Positions 25,283 to 33,955 of a stretch of DNA of 64,000 nt are shown in pieces. Origin of the DNA: Nostoc sp. NIES-4103 (lineage in GTDB: Bacteria; Cyanobacteriota; Cyanobacteriia; Cyanobacteriales; Nostocaceae). The notes beneath the pieces were generated by a model, which ran no database searches, was not told the DNA's origin, and worked only from the letters and a program-made list of their open reading frames with translations. Both the position numbers and the translations under genes were made by a program. The DNA lies in assembly GCF_002368335.1 (NCBI RefSeq), contig NZ_AP018288.1:1233247-1297246 (forward strand), read 5' to 3'. Numbering within the stretch: the stretch's first letter is position 1; each line of letters begins with the position of its first letter.

Positions 25283-27259
25283 ATGAATCCTGACGACTAT
25301 ACGTTAATTCAATCCAGCTCTCAACGGCCACTACAGCCAGAATTAGAGTTGGAATTTGGTCATTTCCTCATCAATCAGTGTGTAGATGCTGCCTTTTGTC
25401 TAGGAGCAAACGCACAGTTTCTCTACGTTAACGATGCAACTTGTCGCATGTTGGAGTATTCCCGTGAGGAATTACTAACAATGACACTGCATGACGTAGA
25501 TATAGACTTTGCACTGCACAATTGGTCAGAACAATGGCGATCTCTTGCTAAAACAGGCTCACACAAGCCTCTCACTTTTAAATCTCGCTATCGGACAAAG
25601 GCAGGTCGGTTATTTTTGGTGGAAATATCCGTTACCTATGTACAATACCAAGGCATGGAATTTGGCTGTGCCTTTGTGCGCGAGAAGAGTGATGAAATCG
25701 TAGAGTTGAGCGTGCAAAAGTGGATTGATGAATTGCGGGAAGCCAAAAACCATCTGCAACAGGAAGTTTCTCAACTCAAGAAAAAGGAGGCAGAATTAGG
25801 AATATCTTTATCTTTACTTTGCTCTACCCTTGAATCTACTGCCATCGGTATAGTTGCAGTTAACTTTGATGGTGATATTCTGAGTTTGAATCAGAAATTT
25901 CTGGATATGTGGCAGATTCCTGAGTCACTGATGCTATCCAAAAAATGTCCTCAATGCAAAGCCTTTTTTGAGAACCAACTCAAAGATCCAGAAGCCTTTG
26001 CACGGCTGATTTGGGAAGTGTCCAGCCAATCTGATTTCGAGAGCTACGACATATTAGAGTTGAAGGATGGTAGGGTCTTTGCACACTACTCCAAACCCCA
26101 CTGGTTAGGTGACCAAATTATTGGTAGAGTATGGAGCATTTGGGATATTACTGAGTCCAAACGCACTGAAGAAGCATTGCGGCTGAATGAATCGAGATTT
26201 AGGACTTTAGCAGAAACAACAGATGCTAGCACTTTTTTGATTCGAGACACGCGTCTATGCTATGTAAATCCGGCGGTGGAGCAACTTACCGGCTATACAA
26301 AAGCGGAACTACTAAATGGGTTTGATATTCGCCGACTAATTAAAAGCAAAAAACGCAGGCAGGTACGCAAGCAAAGCGAAGCAGGTAACTTTGAATACCA
26401 AGAAATGAGCATTCTGACAAAAAACGGTATTGAGCGCTGGCTAGGTTGCGCCGTAGCCAAACTGGAAGGTGGACTGGATTTTGGGGGACAACAAATCGAA
26501 CTAATTACAGGAATTGATATTACTGATTATAAATATGCGGAATCAGACCTTAACCAGGCTTTAGAACAAGCCAAACAACTTAGCGAACTCAGAGCAAGCT
26601 TTCTTTCTATGGTCTGTCATCAATTCCGTACTCCACTAAATATAGTTTCATTTTCTAATAGCTTAATAAAAGAACAAGTAGACAAACGCACAGAGAAGAA
26701 AATACAACCATTACTCGATCATGTTGAAATAGCTACTAAACAAATCAGCCAGATGTTGGATGATATTTTGTTATTCTCGAAAGCAGAAGCAGCAAAACTC
26801 CACTTTGAGCCACAACCCTTGGAAATAGTCCAGTTCTGTAATGATTTAGTGGCACAAATGCAGATGAATATTAGCCAAAAGCCAATCAATTTTGTCAGTC
26901 AACTGAACTCTCTCACAGCCTGGATGGATAAAAAATTGCTAGAGCCAATTTTGAAGAATTTGCTGGAAAATGCAAGTAAATATTCACCATCCCATAGTAC
27001 GGTTGATTTTTACCTTTCTTGCCAAGATGGAAATGTAATTTTCCAGGTCAAAGATAGAGGAATAGGCATTCCGGCAATAGATCAACAACGACTATTTCAG
27101 CCATTCTATAGAGGTAGTAACGTCGATAATATACCTGGAACTGGATTAGGGCTATCAATTCTCAAAACCCTTGTGGACTTACATGGCGGTCAAGTCACTG
27201 TAGAAAGTGAAGTTGGTGTGGGTAGTACATTTACTGTGATGCTGCCATTAGTGGAGTGA
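25283..27259 (+). CDS. PAS-containing sensor histidine kinase of the scytonemin locus
   Basis: This 658-residue kinase is the counterpart of N. punctiforme Npun_F1277. It has three PAS-like domains (about 28-140, 172-292 and 300-415). The HisKA domain follows, with the phospho-accepting H446 in SMVCHQFRTPLN. The ATPase domain has KNLLENASKYSP, KDRGIGIP and GTGLGLSIL. No membrane segment is obvious, so it is probably soluble. The second PAS domain carries KCPQC (C222 and C225), which could sense redox state or bind a metal. It is divergent from scyA and 43 bases before its response regulator. Confidence 0.93.
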   Translation: MNPDDYTLIQSSSQRPLQPELELEFGHFLINQCVDAAFCLGANAQFLYVNDATCRMLEYSREELLTMTLHDVDIDFALHNWSEQWRSLAKTGSHKPLTFKSRYRTKAGRLFLVEISVTYVQYQGMEFGCAFVREKSDEIVELSVQKWIDELREAKNHLQQEVSQLKKKEAELGISLSLLCSTLESTAIGIVAVNFDGDILSLNQKFLDMWQIPESLMLSKKCPQCKAFFENQLKDPEAFARLIWEVSSQSDFESYDILELKDGRVFAHYSKPHWLGDQIIGRVWSIWDITESKRTEEALRLNESRFRTLAETTDASTFLIRDTRLCYVNPAVEQLTGYTKAELLNGFDIRRLIKSKKRRQVRKQSEAGNFEYQEMSILTKNGIERWLGCAVAKLEGGLDFGGQQIELITGIDITDYKYAESDLNQALEQAKQLSELRASFLSMVCHQFRTPLNIVSFSNSLIKEQVDKRTEKKIQPLLDHVEIATKQISQMLDDILLFSKAEAAKLHFEPQPLEIVQFCNDLVAQMQMNISQKPINFVSQLNSLTAWMDKKLLEPILKNLLENASKYSPSHSTVDFYLSCQDGNVIFQVKDRGIGIPAIDQQRLFQPFYRGSNVDNIPGTGLGLSILKTLVDLHGGQVTVESEVGVGSTFTVMLPLVE

Positions 27260-27302
27260 CAGTCAACAGTCATCTTAATGAAAAGTTATGGTTGTATAGA
27301 TA

Positions 27303-28151
27303 ATGATACAAGACTCAGCAAAAAAAATTCTTGTAATTGAAGATGATGCAGTTACCCGCAATCTTTTCTTAAAAGGTCTCCAGACAAAAGGCTTTGATGT
27401 GATAACAGCTGAAAACGGTCTTGTTGGTATCCAACAAGCACAGCAACATCTACCAGATTTAGTGATTTGCGATATTATAATGCCTAAAATGGATGGCTAC
27501 AGCGTTTTAACTGCGTTGCGGCAAAATCCTTTAACAGCAATTATTCCTTTTATTTTTCTGACTGGTAGTGATACTAGAGCATCTGTTCGCAAAGGTATGG
27601 ATTTAGGAGCAGATGACTATGTTACAAAACCCTCTACACTAGAAGAATTGCTCAGAGCGATCGCAAGCCGACTGCGAAAACAAGCTAATTTCCAAAATTG
27701 GTGCGCCACTGGCTTGGACAAACCGACAAAACCAGTATCTGTAGTTTCAACTTCAGCGATCGCACAAAACATTGACGAAGCGATTCCCTGTAATCAGTTT
27801 ACCTTTCCCAGCGATCCCCAATTAAAAGAAGTTTTCGACTTTATCGAAGCCTATTATCACCAAGGAATTACTCTGTCTGATGTCGCTGTTGCAGTTGGTT
27901 ACTCATCAGCTTACTTAACTAATCGAGTTGCAAGACAGACAGGAGAGACTGTAAACTGTTGGATTGTCAAACGCCGCATGGCGGGAGCGCGTTTCTTACT
28001 GCAAAATAATAACCAGACAGTAGAGCAAATTGCTACAGAACTCGGCTATCAAAGTGTATGTCATTTCTCTCGCCAGTTTCGTCAACATCACGGCTTACCA
28101 CCCGATGCTTGGCGCAAACAGCATCAAAGCACTTTGGCAAAACAGGCATAA
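27303..28151 (+). CDS. Response regulator, REC plus AraC-type DNA-binding domain
   Basis: The 282-residue protein is the counterpart of Npun_F1278, which is required for scytonemin production in N. punctiforme. The receiver domain (7-125) has the acidic pocket EDD at residues 13-15, the phosphorylation site D57 in LVICDIIMPKMDG, and the lysine in VTKPST. A linker leads to an AraC/XylS two-helix-turn-helix domain (about 175-275) with SDVAVAVGYSSAYLTNRVARQTG and VEQIATELGYQSVCHFSRQFRQ. It is surely co-transcribed with the kinase. Its likely target is the scyA promoter region just upstream of the kinase. Confidence 0.94.
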   Translation: MIQDSAKKILVIEDDAVTRNLFLKGLQTKGFDVITAENGLVGIQQAQQHLPDLVICDIIMPKMDGYSVLTALRQNPLTAIIPFIFLTGSDTRASVRKGMDLGADDYVTKPSTLEELLRAIASRLRKQANFQNWCATGLDKPTKPVSVVSTSAIAQNIDEAIPCNQFTFPSDPQLKEVFDFIEAYYHQGITLSDVAVAVGYSSAYLTNRVARQTGETVNCWIVKRRMAGARFLLQNNNQTVEQIATELGYQSVCHFSRQFRQHHGLPPDAWRKQHQSTLAKQA

Positions 28152-28251
28152 CTTTATATATATGATGACTGATAAATGATGACTGATAACTGATGACTGA
28201 TAACTGTTAGCATCGGCATTTATGATTCTTCCTCATCCCCCCTGCACCCCT

Positions 28252-28304
28252 GCACCCCCGCTCCCCCACTCCCCCACTCCCCCACTCCCCCACTCCCCCA
28301 CTCC
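28252..28304. repeat. CCCCCACTC tandem repeat
   Basis: Several direct copies of a 9-base CTCCCCCAC unit lie downstream of the response regulator. They are preceded by TGATGACTGATAACTGATGAC-type repeats at about 28162-28208. Confidence 0.75.
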
Positions 28305-28344
28305 CTTGCTTGACTATACAGCAACCTGAAAGTAAGTACGCTTG

Positions 28345-28620
28345 TTACTCAGACTCTTGAGCATCTTTCACAGGATTAGCTATTGTAAAAGAAATCGAGC
28401 GAGCAGATTGAGTTGGTAAATCTAACTGGGGTTGTTCGGGTGATGCTTCGATGGTTGCATCAGTAAAATAAGAGCCAATAATCTTGTCATAGTTAGAAGC
28501 AACTGCTAGAAAAGCCCCTCCTAAAATATAGATAGGCAATGGCAGATTAAATTCTTGTAACCAGTCAAACAGTTCTGCCAAGGCGAACAGTACCAAAAAG
28601 CAGGCAAGCCAAACCCTCAT
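28345..28620 (-). CDS. Small membrane protein of unknown function
   Basis: I do not recognise this 91-residue protein beyond its general look. Two hydrophobic stretches (WLACFLVLFALAELFDWL and LPIYILGGAFLAVAS) suggest two membrane helices. They are followed by a hydrophilic, Pro/Ser-rich cytoplasmic or periplasmic tail. The ATG at 28620 is preceded by GGGGAA; a TTG at 28641 would give 98 residues. It stands alone between the response regulator and the sulfonate-binding protein. Codon use and composition look like a real cyanobacterial gene. Confidence 0.65.
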   Translation of the reverse strand: MRVWLACFLVLFALAELFDWLQEFNLPLPIYILGGAFLAVASNYDKIIGSYFTDATIEASPEQPQLDLPTQSARSISFTIANPVKDAQESE

Positions 28621-29098
28621 TTTTTCATTCCCCGCGTGCAACTGACTCTACTTATAGCGTAGACAGGTTCCATAATACTTGATGTTAACTCTAGCTCATT
28701 GACTGACAAATTTTAAAACAGAGTGACCTGTCTGGGTGCGATCGCTTCAGAAATTCAAGTACTATTAAGTAATAAAATTGTAACTTTCATCCTCATCAGT
28801 CACCCTTTATAATTAAATTTTACTTTTATTCATGATGTAAAATCTGCGTATTTTCTCACAATTCAAGTCGGATTGCTATTTTTAATATAAAAAGTGCAAA
28901 TTGAAAATATTCTCTAACAATAGAGAAAGTGGAGTGGGTTCTGCCCACTCCAGAATAAAGCACGCGGTAGATGGAAAGCTAAAATTTTTGGCTTTAGGTT
29001 TAAGCCTAAAAAGGGTAACTATTTGCAAGGCTAACTCGCCTCATCTAAAAATTCAAATCTTGAATTTTCAATTTTTAATTTTACTAAAAGCTAAAAAG
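28621..29098. other. Intergenic region with a GGAGTGGG hairpin
   Basis: The stretch has no gene. It carries a perfect hairpin GGAGTGGG/CCCACTCC at 28931-28951 and the probable promoter of the small membrane protein just upstream of 28620. Confidence 0.5.
28931..28951. repeat. GGAGTGGG hairpin repeat
   Basis: A perfect 8-bp stem with a 5-base loop is preceded by GAAAGT. Copies with the same flanking AGGAAGT lie at 30598-30618 (AGGGTGG/CCACCCT variant) and 30674-30695. Confidence 0.65.
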
Positions 29099-30175
29099 CT
29101 ATTTTTTTGCTAAAACATCCGAAGGAGTAATTTTGGCATACTCTTCAGGTGTCAAAAATCCCTCTCTGACATTCACCTTTTTAGGAATAAGTCCTAGACT
29201 GTACCATTTATCTGCAACTTCTTGTTGCTTATTGATAACTTGCTCAGTAATTGGTCGCAAACCATACTCGTATTTGTCATGCATAATTTCTAGGGTAGGC
29301 GGATCTAATTGAGTTACAGGTGCAAGCAACTGTGACATTTCACTACGATGATCTTTAGACCAAATTTCTGCTTTTTCGAGTTCTTCTAGAAATACTTTAA
29401 TGACATCAGGGTGTGCCTGATAAAACTGACGTGAGGTTGAGTAAAAGTTGCCAGTATCTCGTAAATCACCCCCATCTATTAAAACGCGACCTGTTTTCTT
29501 TTGTTCGTTTCTAGTGACAAATGGATCCCAAATAAACCAAGCATCTACTTTACCTTGACTGAACGCTACATTTGCATCTGGTGGTGGTAAGAAAACTGAT
29601 TGGACATCGCTCAGTTTTAGTCCTGCTTTTTCTAACGCTTTGACTAAAAGATAATGACCAATAGATGCTTTTTGAAAAGCAACTTTTTTACCCTTTAATT
29701 CAGCAACACTTTTGATAGGAGAGTTAATTGGAACTAAAAGCGAAGTTGCTTTACCATTGGTGGGTGTAGTGGCTAGGTATACAAGGGGCGTTCCTGCTGC
29801 TTGTGCAAATACGGGAGGTGATTCTGCTGTTGATGCGATGTCGAGTGAACCTGCATTTAAGGCTTCTAACTGTTGTGGCCCTGCTGCAAACTCAGTCCAT
29901 TCTACCTTAAAACCCAAAGATGCCAATCTTTTTTCTAAAGAACCTTGCTTTTCTAAAATTGCTAAAGATGAAAGTTGTTTTGAGCGTACAATACGCACTA
30001 CTTGCTTCTGGGCAGTACTTGGTGTGGCTGCTTGTTGCTGATTATTATTTGATGGTGCATTACAACTCCACAGAGTTGTGGATAGCACTAGACAGTAACT
30101 TATTGCAAACAACAGAGAACGACGAGTAGTTTTAGGGTGTTTCCAAAATTCAAATTTTGTTTTTAGATATTGCAT
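29099..30175 (-). CDS. Sulfonate ABC transporter substrate-binding lipoprotein (SsuA-like)
   Basis: The 358-residue protein is a periplasmic binding protein of the aliphatic sulfonate/nitrate/taurine type. It starts with a basic segment (TTRRS), a hydrophobic helix and a lipobox LWSC with the lipid cysteine at residue 38. The mature part shows LEALNAGSLDIASTAESPPVFAQAAG, SVAELKGKKVAFQKAS and VDAWFIWDPFV, typical of SsuA. It has no permease or ATPase next to it, so it may serve the SsuB/SsuC pair encoded at 43-45 kb. The real ligand is unknown. Confidence 0.9.
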   Translation of the reverse strand: MQYLKTKFEFWKHPKTTRRSLLFAISYCLVLSTTLWSCNAPSNNNQQQAATPSTAQKQVVRIVRSKQLSSLAILEKQGSLEKRLASLGFKVEWTEFAAGPQQLEALNAGSLDIASTAESPPVFAQAAGTPLVYLATTPTNGKATSLLVPINSPIKSVAELKGKKVAFQKASIGHYLLVKALEKAGLKLSDVQSVFLPPPDANVAFSQGKVDAWFIWDPFVTRNEQKKTGRVLIDGGDLRDTGNFYSTSRQFYQAHPDVIKVFLEELEKAEIWSKDHRSEMSQLLAPVTQLDPPTLEIMHDKYEYGLRPITEQVINKQQEVADKWYSLGLIPKKVNVREGFLTPEEYAKITPSDVLAKK

Positions 30176-30358
30176 GGATTGTTTTACTTATTTTATTAAT
30201 ATGAGCAGAAAAATCAAGAGCCATCAAAAGGTAAATATCAGTTATTCAAATTTATAATACATAGTATTTTTGGAAATCCCACAGAAGTACTTTGTCTTAA
30301 TAATTTTTCACTGCAAATATCTAATTAGCTTTATATTCTAAGTAGTATATTTAAATAA

Positions 30359-30395
30359 CACAGACTACAATTTAAAATAATTATTGCAGTCTGTG
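30359..30395. repeat. Inverted repeat upstream of the ssuA-like gene
   Basis: Arms CACAGACTACAAT and ATTGCAGTCTGTG (one mismatch) enclose 11 AT-rich bases, about 185 bases upstream of the binding-protein start. It could be a terminator-like or regulatory hairpin. Confidence 0.45.
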
Positions 30396-30597
30396 AATAT
30401 CTTCTCAACCGCAACGAGAAGAGTCTTTTAATTATGTATCATGAAAATAATTTATTGTCTTGTCCTGCCAGATTTTTTGCATTTTCAATAATTTATTTTT
30501 TTGATGTAATGCATTTACTTAACAATTAACAAGTTTTGTGCTTAAACCAATAATAAAATTACTTTGGCTTTTTTGGTAACGTCTCAATTTAGGAAGT

Positions 30598-30695
30598 AGG
30601 GTGGACATGATCCACCCTGTAGCGACTCGAGGAACTTAAATATTAATGGTTGCCAGGAAATAATTTAGGAAGTGGAGTGGGTTGATTCCCACTCC
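30598..30695. repeat. Two AGGAAGT-flanked hairpins
   Basis: AGGGTGG/CCACCCT at 30598-30618 and GGAGTGGG/CCCACTCC at 30674-30695 are each preceded by AGGAAGT. They belong to the same dispersed family as 28931-28951. Confidence 0.6.
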
Positions 30696-30741
30696 TGGAT
30701 CATGGTAGTGGGAGATTAAAATTTATCGTCTTACTTAGTAG

Positions 30742-30772
30742 CGAACCGCAGAGGCGCAGAGGAAGCAGAGAG
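30742..30772. repeat. CGCAGAGG repeat without inserted hairpin
   Basis: CGAACCGCAGAGGCGCAGAGGA is followed directly by AGCAGAG. The same context at 7749-7770 is interrupted by a GC-rich hairpin, as is a slightly diverged form near 44806. This copy therefore looks like the empty form. Confidence 0.6.
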
Positions 30773-30929
30773 AATAAATAGAAGTAAGAAATGCTTATTT
30801 ACAAGTACTCTGGCAAGTGAATTTTGCTGAAGATAAGTAAATGCGAAAAACAAAAAAACTCTTTCTCTACTTGCGACTCTCTACTTCTTACTCTCCAGCT
30901 TTACCGAGTAATTTTGGGTTGATACACTA

Positions 30930-31751
30930 CTAGTGTTTCCAAGCGACTAAGATTGAAGCTTTGAGTTCTTCTGTAAAATGTCCAGATGGCTCAGCCGCTA
31001 GTAATGCTTCTTTCAAATCTGCTTCAAATGCTTTGGCGTTATCGCTATAGAAAATTTTCAAAGAGAAGGCCGTAGTGTATAAGTAACCAAGATAGCTTTC
31101 GACTGTCCAAGATTTTTCAAATGTTATTTCATAGACTTCTTGTCGAGCAAAAGCTGAGTTGGCAATTACGACTTCATGGGGAGGATCAACTGGCTTACGA
31201 ACGCCTTGGCCTCTTTGTCCAGTCCGTGGTTCTTCACCTAACCATTTTTTTACTACTCCAACAGCAGCTTGTTTCCAAGGTAAAGAACTTACCCAAGGGT
31301 TATCACCAGTATTGAGTAGTGCTAGTCCACCATCATCAGTAAGCAATTCATAAAGCCGTTCAAGTACTACTTCGCGTTCCATCCAGTGGAAGGCTCTACC
31401 AATAGTGGCTAACTTAAATTTTCCTAAATTAGAGTCGATAAACTCTGCACCTTGTTCTAACCAAGTAATATTATTTGCTTCGACTGCTGCTGCTTGTCGT
31501 TTAGCTTCTTTGAGCATTTCTGGGTCGGGATCGATAGCAACAATTTCTTCAAATTGGTTTCGTAAAGGTATAGCAATTAATCCTGGGCCTGTACCTAAAT
31601 CAAGGAGTCTTCCTTGACCATTGAGATTAAATATTTTGGCTAATTTGGCAAATACAGCAGGTGGATATTTAGTTCTATATTGAGCGTAACCTTCTGCTGC
31701 ACCTTCAAATAATGTAGGGTCGTAAGTAGGAAGTGTTTTTAGTTGGGACAT
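30930..31751 (-). CDS. Class I SAM-dependent methyltransferase
   Basis: The 273-residue protein has the methyltransferase signature LLDLGTGPGLIAIPL (about residue 46), the acidic end of strand 2 (IVAIDPDPEML), and IGRAFHWMEREVVLERL. The HWM segment is typical of Methyltransf_11/25 relatives. The C-terminal part (VYEITFEKSWTVESYLGYLYTTAF) suggests a substrate domain. It lies among organosulfur genes. A role in methylating a sulfur compound is possible, but nothing in the sequence proves it. Confidence 0.8.
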   Translation of the reverse strand: MSQLKTLPTYDPTLFEGAAEGYAQYRTKYPPAVFAKLAKIFNLNGQGRLLDLGTGPGLIAIPLRNQFEEIVAIDPDPEMLKEAKRQAAAVEANNITWLEQGAEFIDSNLGKFKLATIGRAFHWMEREVVLERLYELLTDDGGLALLNTGDNPWVSSLPWKQAAVGVVKKWLGEEPRTGQRGQGVRKPVDPPHEVVIANSAFARQEVYEITFEKSWTVESYLGYLYTTAFSLKIFYSDNAKAFEADLKEALLAAEPSGHFTEELKASILVAWKH

Positions 31752-31822
31752 AGCAATTTTAGATTTTGGATTTTAGATTAAGTAATAGTCATACCAATTC
31801 TGCATGAAGATGCGCCTTATAA

Positions 31823-31873
31823 ACCCCCCTGTAGTCCCCTCTTGGTAAGGGGGGACGGCGTTAGCCGGGGGGT
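31823..31873. repeat. GC-rich palindromic repeat
   Basis: ACCCCCC and GGGGGGT form the outer arms and CCCCT/AGGGG an inner stem, with GGGGACGGCGTTAGCCGGGG on one side. This is the kind of palindrome scattered in Nostoc-type genomes. Confidence 0.65.
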
Positions 31874-31964
31874 AAAAATATATTGCAGCTTCATCAAGAA
31901 ACGGTATCAAGAGTAAAAATCCTATTAGCAAACTCACATATCAAGCTTTTTGGGTTTTAGGTAA

Positions 31965-31996
31965 GTAAGGTAGACATTATTCAATGCCTACCTTAC
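31965..31996. terminator. Hairpin, possible terminator
   Basis: GTAAGGTAGACATT pairs with AATGCCTACCTTAC with two mismatches and a short loop. It lies between the amidohydrolase and methyltransferase genes. Neither side has a long T-run, so it may be just a repeat. Confidence 0.35.
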
Positions 31997-32252
31997 GGGA
32001 TAGTGAGTAGACAGCTTGAATATTTGGGTACTGGGTACTGGGGAGCGGGTATTAGGTATTAGGAAACAAAACTAATTTTGGGAGTTAATTTTTTCCCAGT
32101 CCCCAGTCCCTAAGAATATTGAGTCACGACGGGTAACTGATTATTTAACACCCAGTCACCTATGGCTTGTAGTTTGTAGTCTAGGGGCATTAGGCATGGG
32201 GAATTGGTTTAGTTATTCTCCCCCTCATCTCCCTCATCTCCCTCATCTCCCC

Positions 32253-33737
32253 CTACTCCCTACTCCCTAAATATTCATCGGCAGCTTTTTCGACAGCTGT
32301 ACCTTTGAAGAAGTTACGGTTGAGGCTGGTGTACAACTCTAAGGGATGAATAGATAGGAAATATTGCAGGTCTTCTTCGGTAATAATGCCGCGTTCTACC
32401 ATTGAGTAGGCGTTGGCAGTAACGGCTGTGATATCAGGCACATCCCAGTGACCAGCGTCGGAACCTAAGAAGGCTTTGACGCGATCGCTAAAGGGATTAG
32501 CTGCACGATTGAAGGCATGAGCTACACGGGTATCATCTGATTCTGTACCGAAGTAGAAGTGTTTCCAGAAGCGATCGCGCACGTCTTCGGGTTTCTCAAT
32601 TCCTGCTAGTTCAAATTCATCGAGTTGACCAGGATCTTGGGGAGCAAAATGTTTGCTGTGGAAGCCTAAACCATCGCCGATTTGATCTACACGACCTTGC
32701 ACTATTTCGCCACCATAACGGATATATAATTCTGCTAAAGCTTCTTTATCTACAAGGGCAGGATTATTATTTGTCAGTAAATGCTGTTTGTTGCGGGTTT
32801 CCCAATGCCAAATAATATCGGCATACAAACTCGCACCCCAAGCAGAACCACCTTCTAAAAAGGCAAATCTTAAGGTGGGGAAGCGACGAGTTACGCCACC
32901 AAAGAACAACGATTTACAGAGTGCTTCCGCAGCAAAGGCAAAGTGATTAATGTGATTGTACTGAGCATTAGTTATAGATCGCTGAGTCGTCCAACCTTGA
33001 CTAGAAGCGTGGGTAGTGGGTATCACTTTCAATTCTACGCACTTCGCCCAGAATGGATCGTAATCATATTGGCTATCTAAACCAAAGTTATCAATCCAAA
33101 CTACTTCGTTAGCAACTTCTGGCCCATACTTTTCAAAAGCGGGAATGGGACGACGAACGTAACCAGGGATTTGAATTGCTTTGAGTCCCAGAACATTCAC
33201 CGCGTATTCTAACTCTTCAATCGCTTCTTCAGGTGTGTGCATCGGAATTGCAGCGATTGGTGTTAAGCGGTCAGAATAAGGGCGGAAAATATCAGCATGG
33301 TAAGTATTTATCGCCCGACAAACTGGACGGCGCATTTCTTCTCTGCTGATGTTTGGTGCCAGAGTTGCCAAGTTGGGATACAACACAGCAAAATCTGTAC
33401 CTGATTCTTGCAAACGCTCGTGTAACAACTTTGGCAAGCTAATGGTAGCTAAATTCAAAGTATTTTTCGTAGGACGACCCCACCAATTAGGGCGATTGCT
33501 GCGATAAGCAAAACGTTCTTCCCAAGTTTGCTTGTACCACTTAAAGCGAGAAGATCCTGGTAAATGCTGCTTGAATTTTTCCGCGATCGCTGTTCCGCCA
33601 ATTTGCTCTAAATAATCTAATACTGCTGGCTCAAATTCCTGGGTATGGACATCGGTATCAATGATGGGATAACCCAGTTTTTCCCGAATCTGCGCCGACT
33701 TGGATCTTTGTTGTGGTCGTTCTAGTGCGATCGTCAT
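32253..33737 (-). CDS. Amidohydrolase family protein (copy 2)
   Basis: This 494-residue protein belongs to the metal-dependent amidohydrolase group related to ACMSD (COG2159). The N-terminal metal motif reads IIDTDVHTQEF and the C-terminal part GSDAGHWDVPDIT. Between them are PGYVRRPIPAFEKYG and FLEGGSAWGASLYADIIWHW. It is a tandem duplicate of the next gene upstream, with long identical stretches such as HFYFGTESDDTRVAHAFNR and SIHPLELYTSLNRNFFKGTAV. Such enzymes decarboxylate or hydrolyse small acids. Its place in a sulfonate locus suggests breakdown of an organic residue, by inference. Confidence 0.88.
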   Translation of the reverse strand: MTIALERPQQRSKSAQIREKLGYPIIDTDVHTQEFEPAVLDYLEQIGGTAIAEKFKQHLPGSSRFKWYKQTWEERFAYRSNRPNWWGRPTKNTLNLATISLPKLLHERLQESGTDFAVLYPNLATLAPNISREEMRRPVCRAINTYHADIFRPYSDRLTPIAAIPMHTPEEAIEELEYAVNVLGLKAIQIPGYVRRPIPAFEKYGPEVANEVVWIDNFGLDSQYDYDPFWAKCVELKVIPTTHASSQGWTTQRSITNAQYNHINHFAFAAEALCKSLFFGGVTRRFPTLRFAFLEGGSAWGASLYADIIWHWETRNKQHLLTNNNPALVDKEALAELYIRYGGEIVQGRVDQIGDGLGFHSKHFAPQDPGQLDEFELAGIEKPEDVRDRFWKHFYFGTESDDTRVAHAFNRAANPFSDRVKAFLGSDAGHWDVPDITAVTANAYSMVERGIITEEDLQYFLSIHPLELYTSLNRNFFKGTAVEKAADEYLGSRE

Positions 33738-33771
33738 AATAGTTTACCCTGTTTATTCAAATAATTTTTGG

Positions 33772-33955
33772 GAATTGGGAATTGGTAATTGGGAATTGGG
33801 AATTGGTAATTGGGAATTGGGAATTGGTAATTGGGCATTACTTCTTTCTCCCCATCTCCCCATCCCCCTCATCCCCCTCATCTCCCCCTACTCCCCACTT
33901 CCTACTCCCCACTCCCTACTCCCTACTCCCCACTCCCTACTCCCTACTCCCTAAA
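33772..33955. repeat. Heptamer repeat block between the amidohydrolases
   Basis: GGGAATTGGTAATT-type repeats (33772-33836) are followed by CCCCCTCAT nonamers and ACTCCCTACTCCCC heptamers. These fill the whole gap between the tandem amidohydrolase genes. Open frames across them are artefacts of the repeat. Confidence 0.8.

Larger units (their letters stand above)
30176..30929. other. Long intergenic region with several hairpins
   Basis: No gene is seen in 750 bases. It contains an inverted repeat CACAGACTACAAT/ATTGCAGTCTGTG at 30359-30395 and two GGAAGT-flanked hairpins (30598-30618 and 30674-30695). It also carries a CGAACCGCAGAGGCGCAGAGGA repeat at 30742-30772. The promoter of the binding-protein gene should lie just above 30175. 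Confidence 0.5.
31752..32252. other. Intergenic region with palindromic repeats
   Basis: No gene is seen. A GC-rich palindrome (ACCCCCC/GGGGGGT arms, inner CCCCT/AGGGG) lies at 31823-31873. A hairpin GTAAGGTAGACATT/AATGCCTACCTTAC lies at 31965-31996. Heptamer and nonamer repeats fill 32030-32258. Confidence 0.55.

Noticed and set aside
33700..33954. Plus-strand frame reading GNWELGIGNWEL repeats
   Set aside because: It is produced wholly by GGGAATTGGTAATT heptamers between the amidohydrolases.
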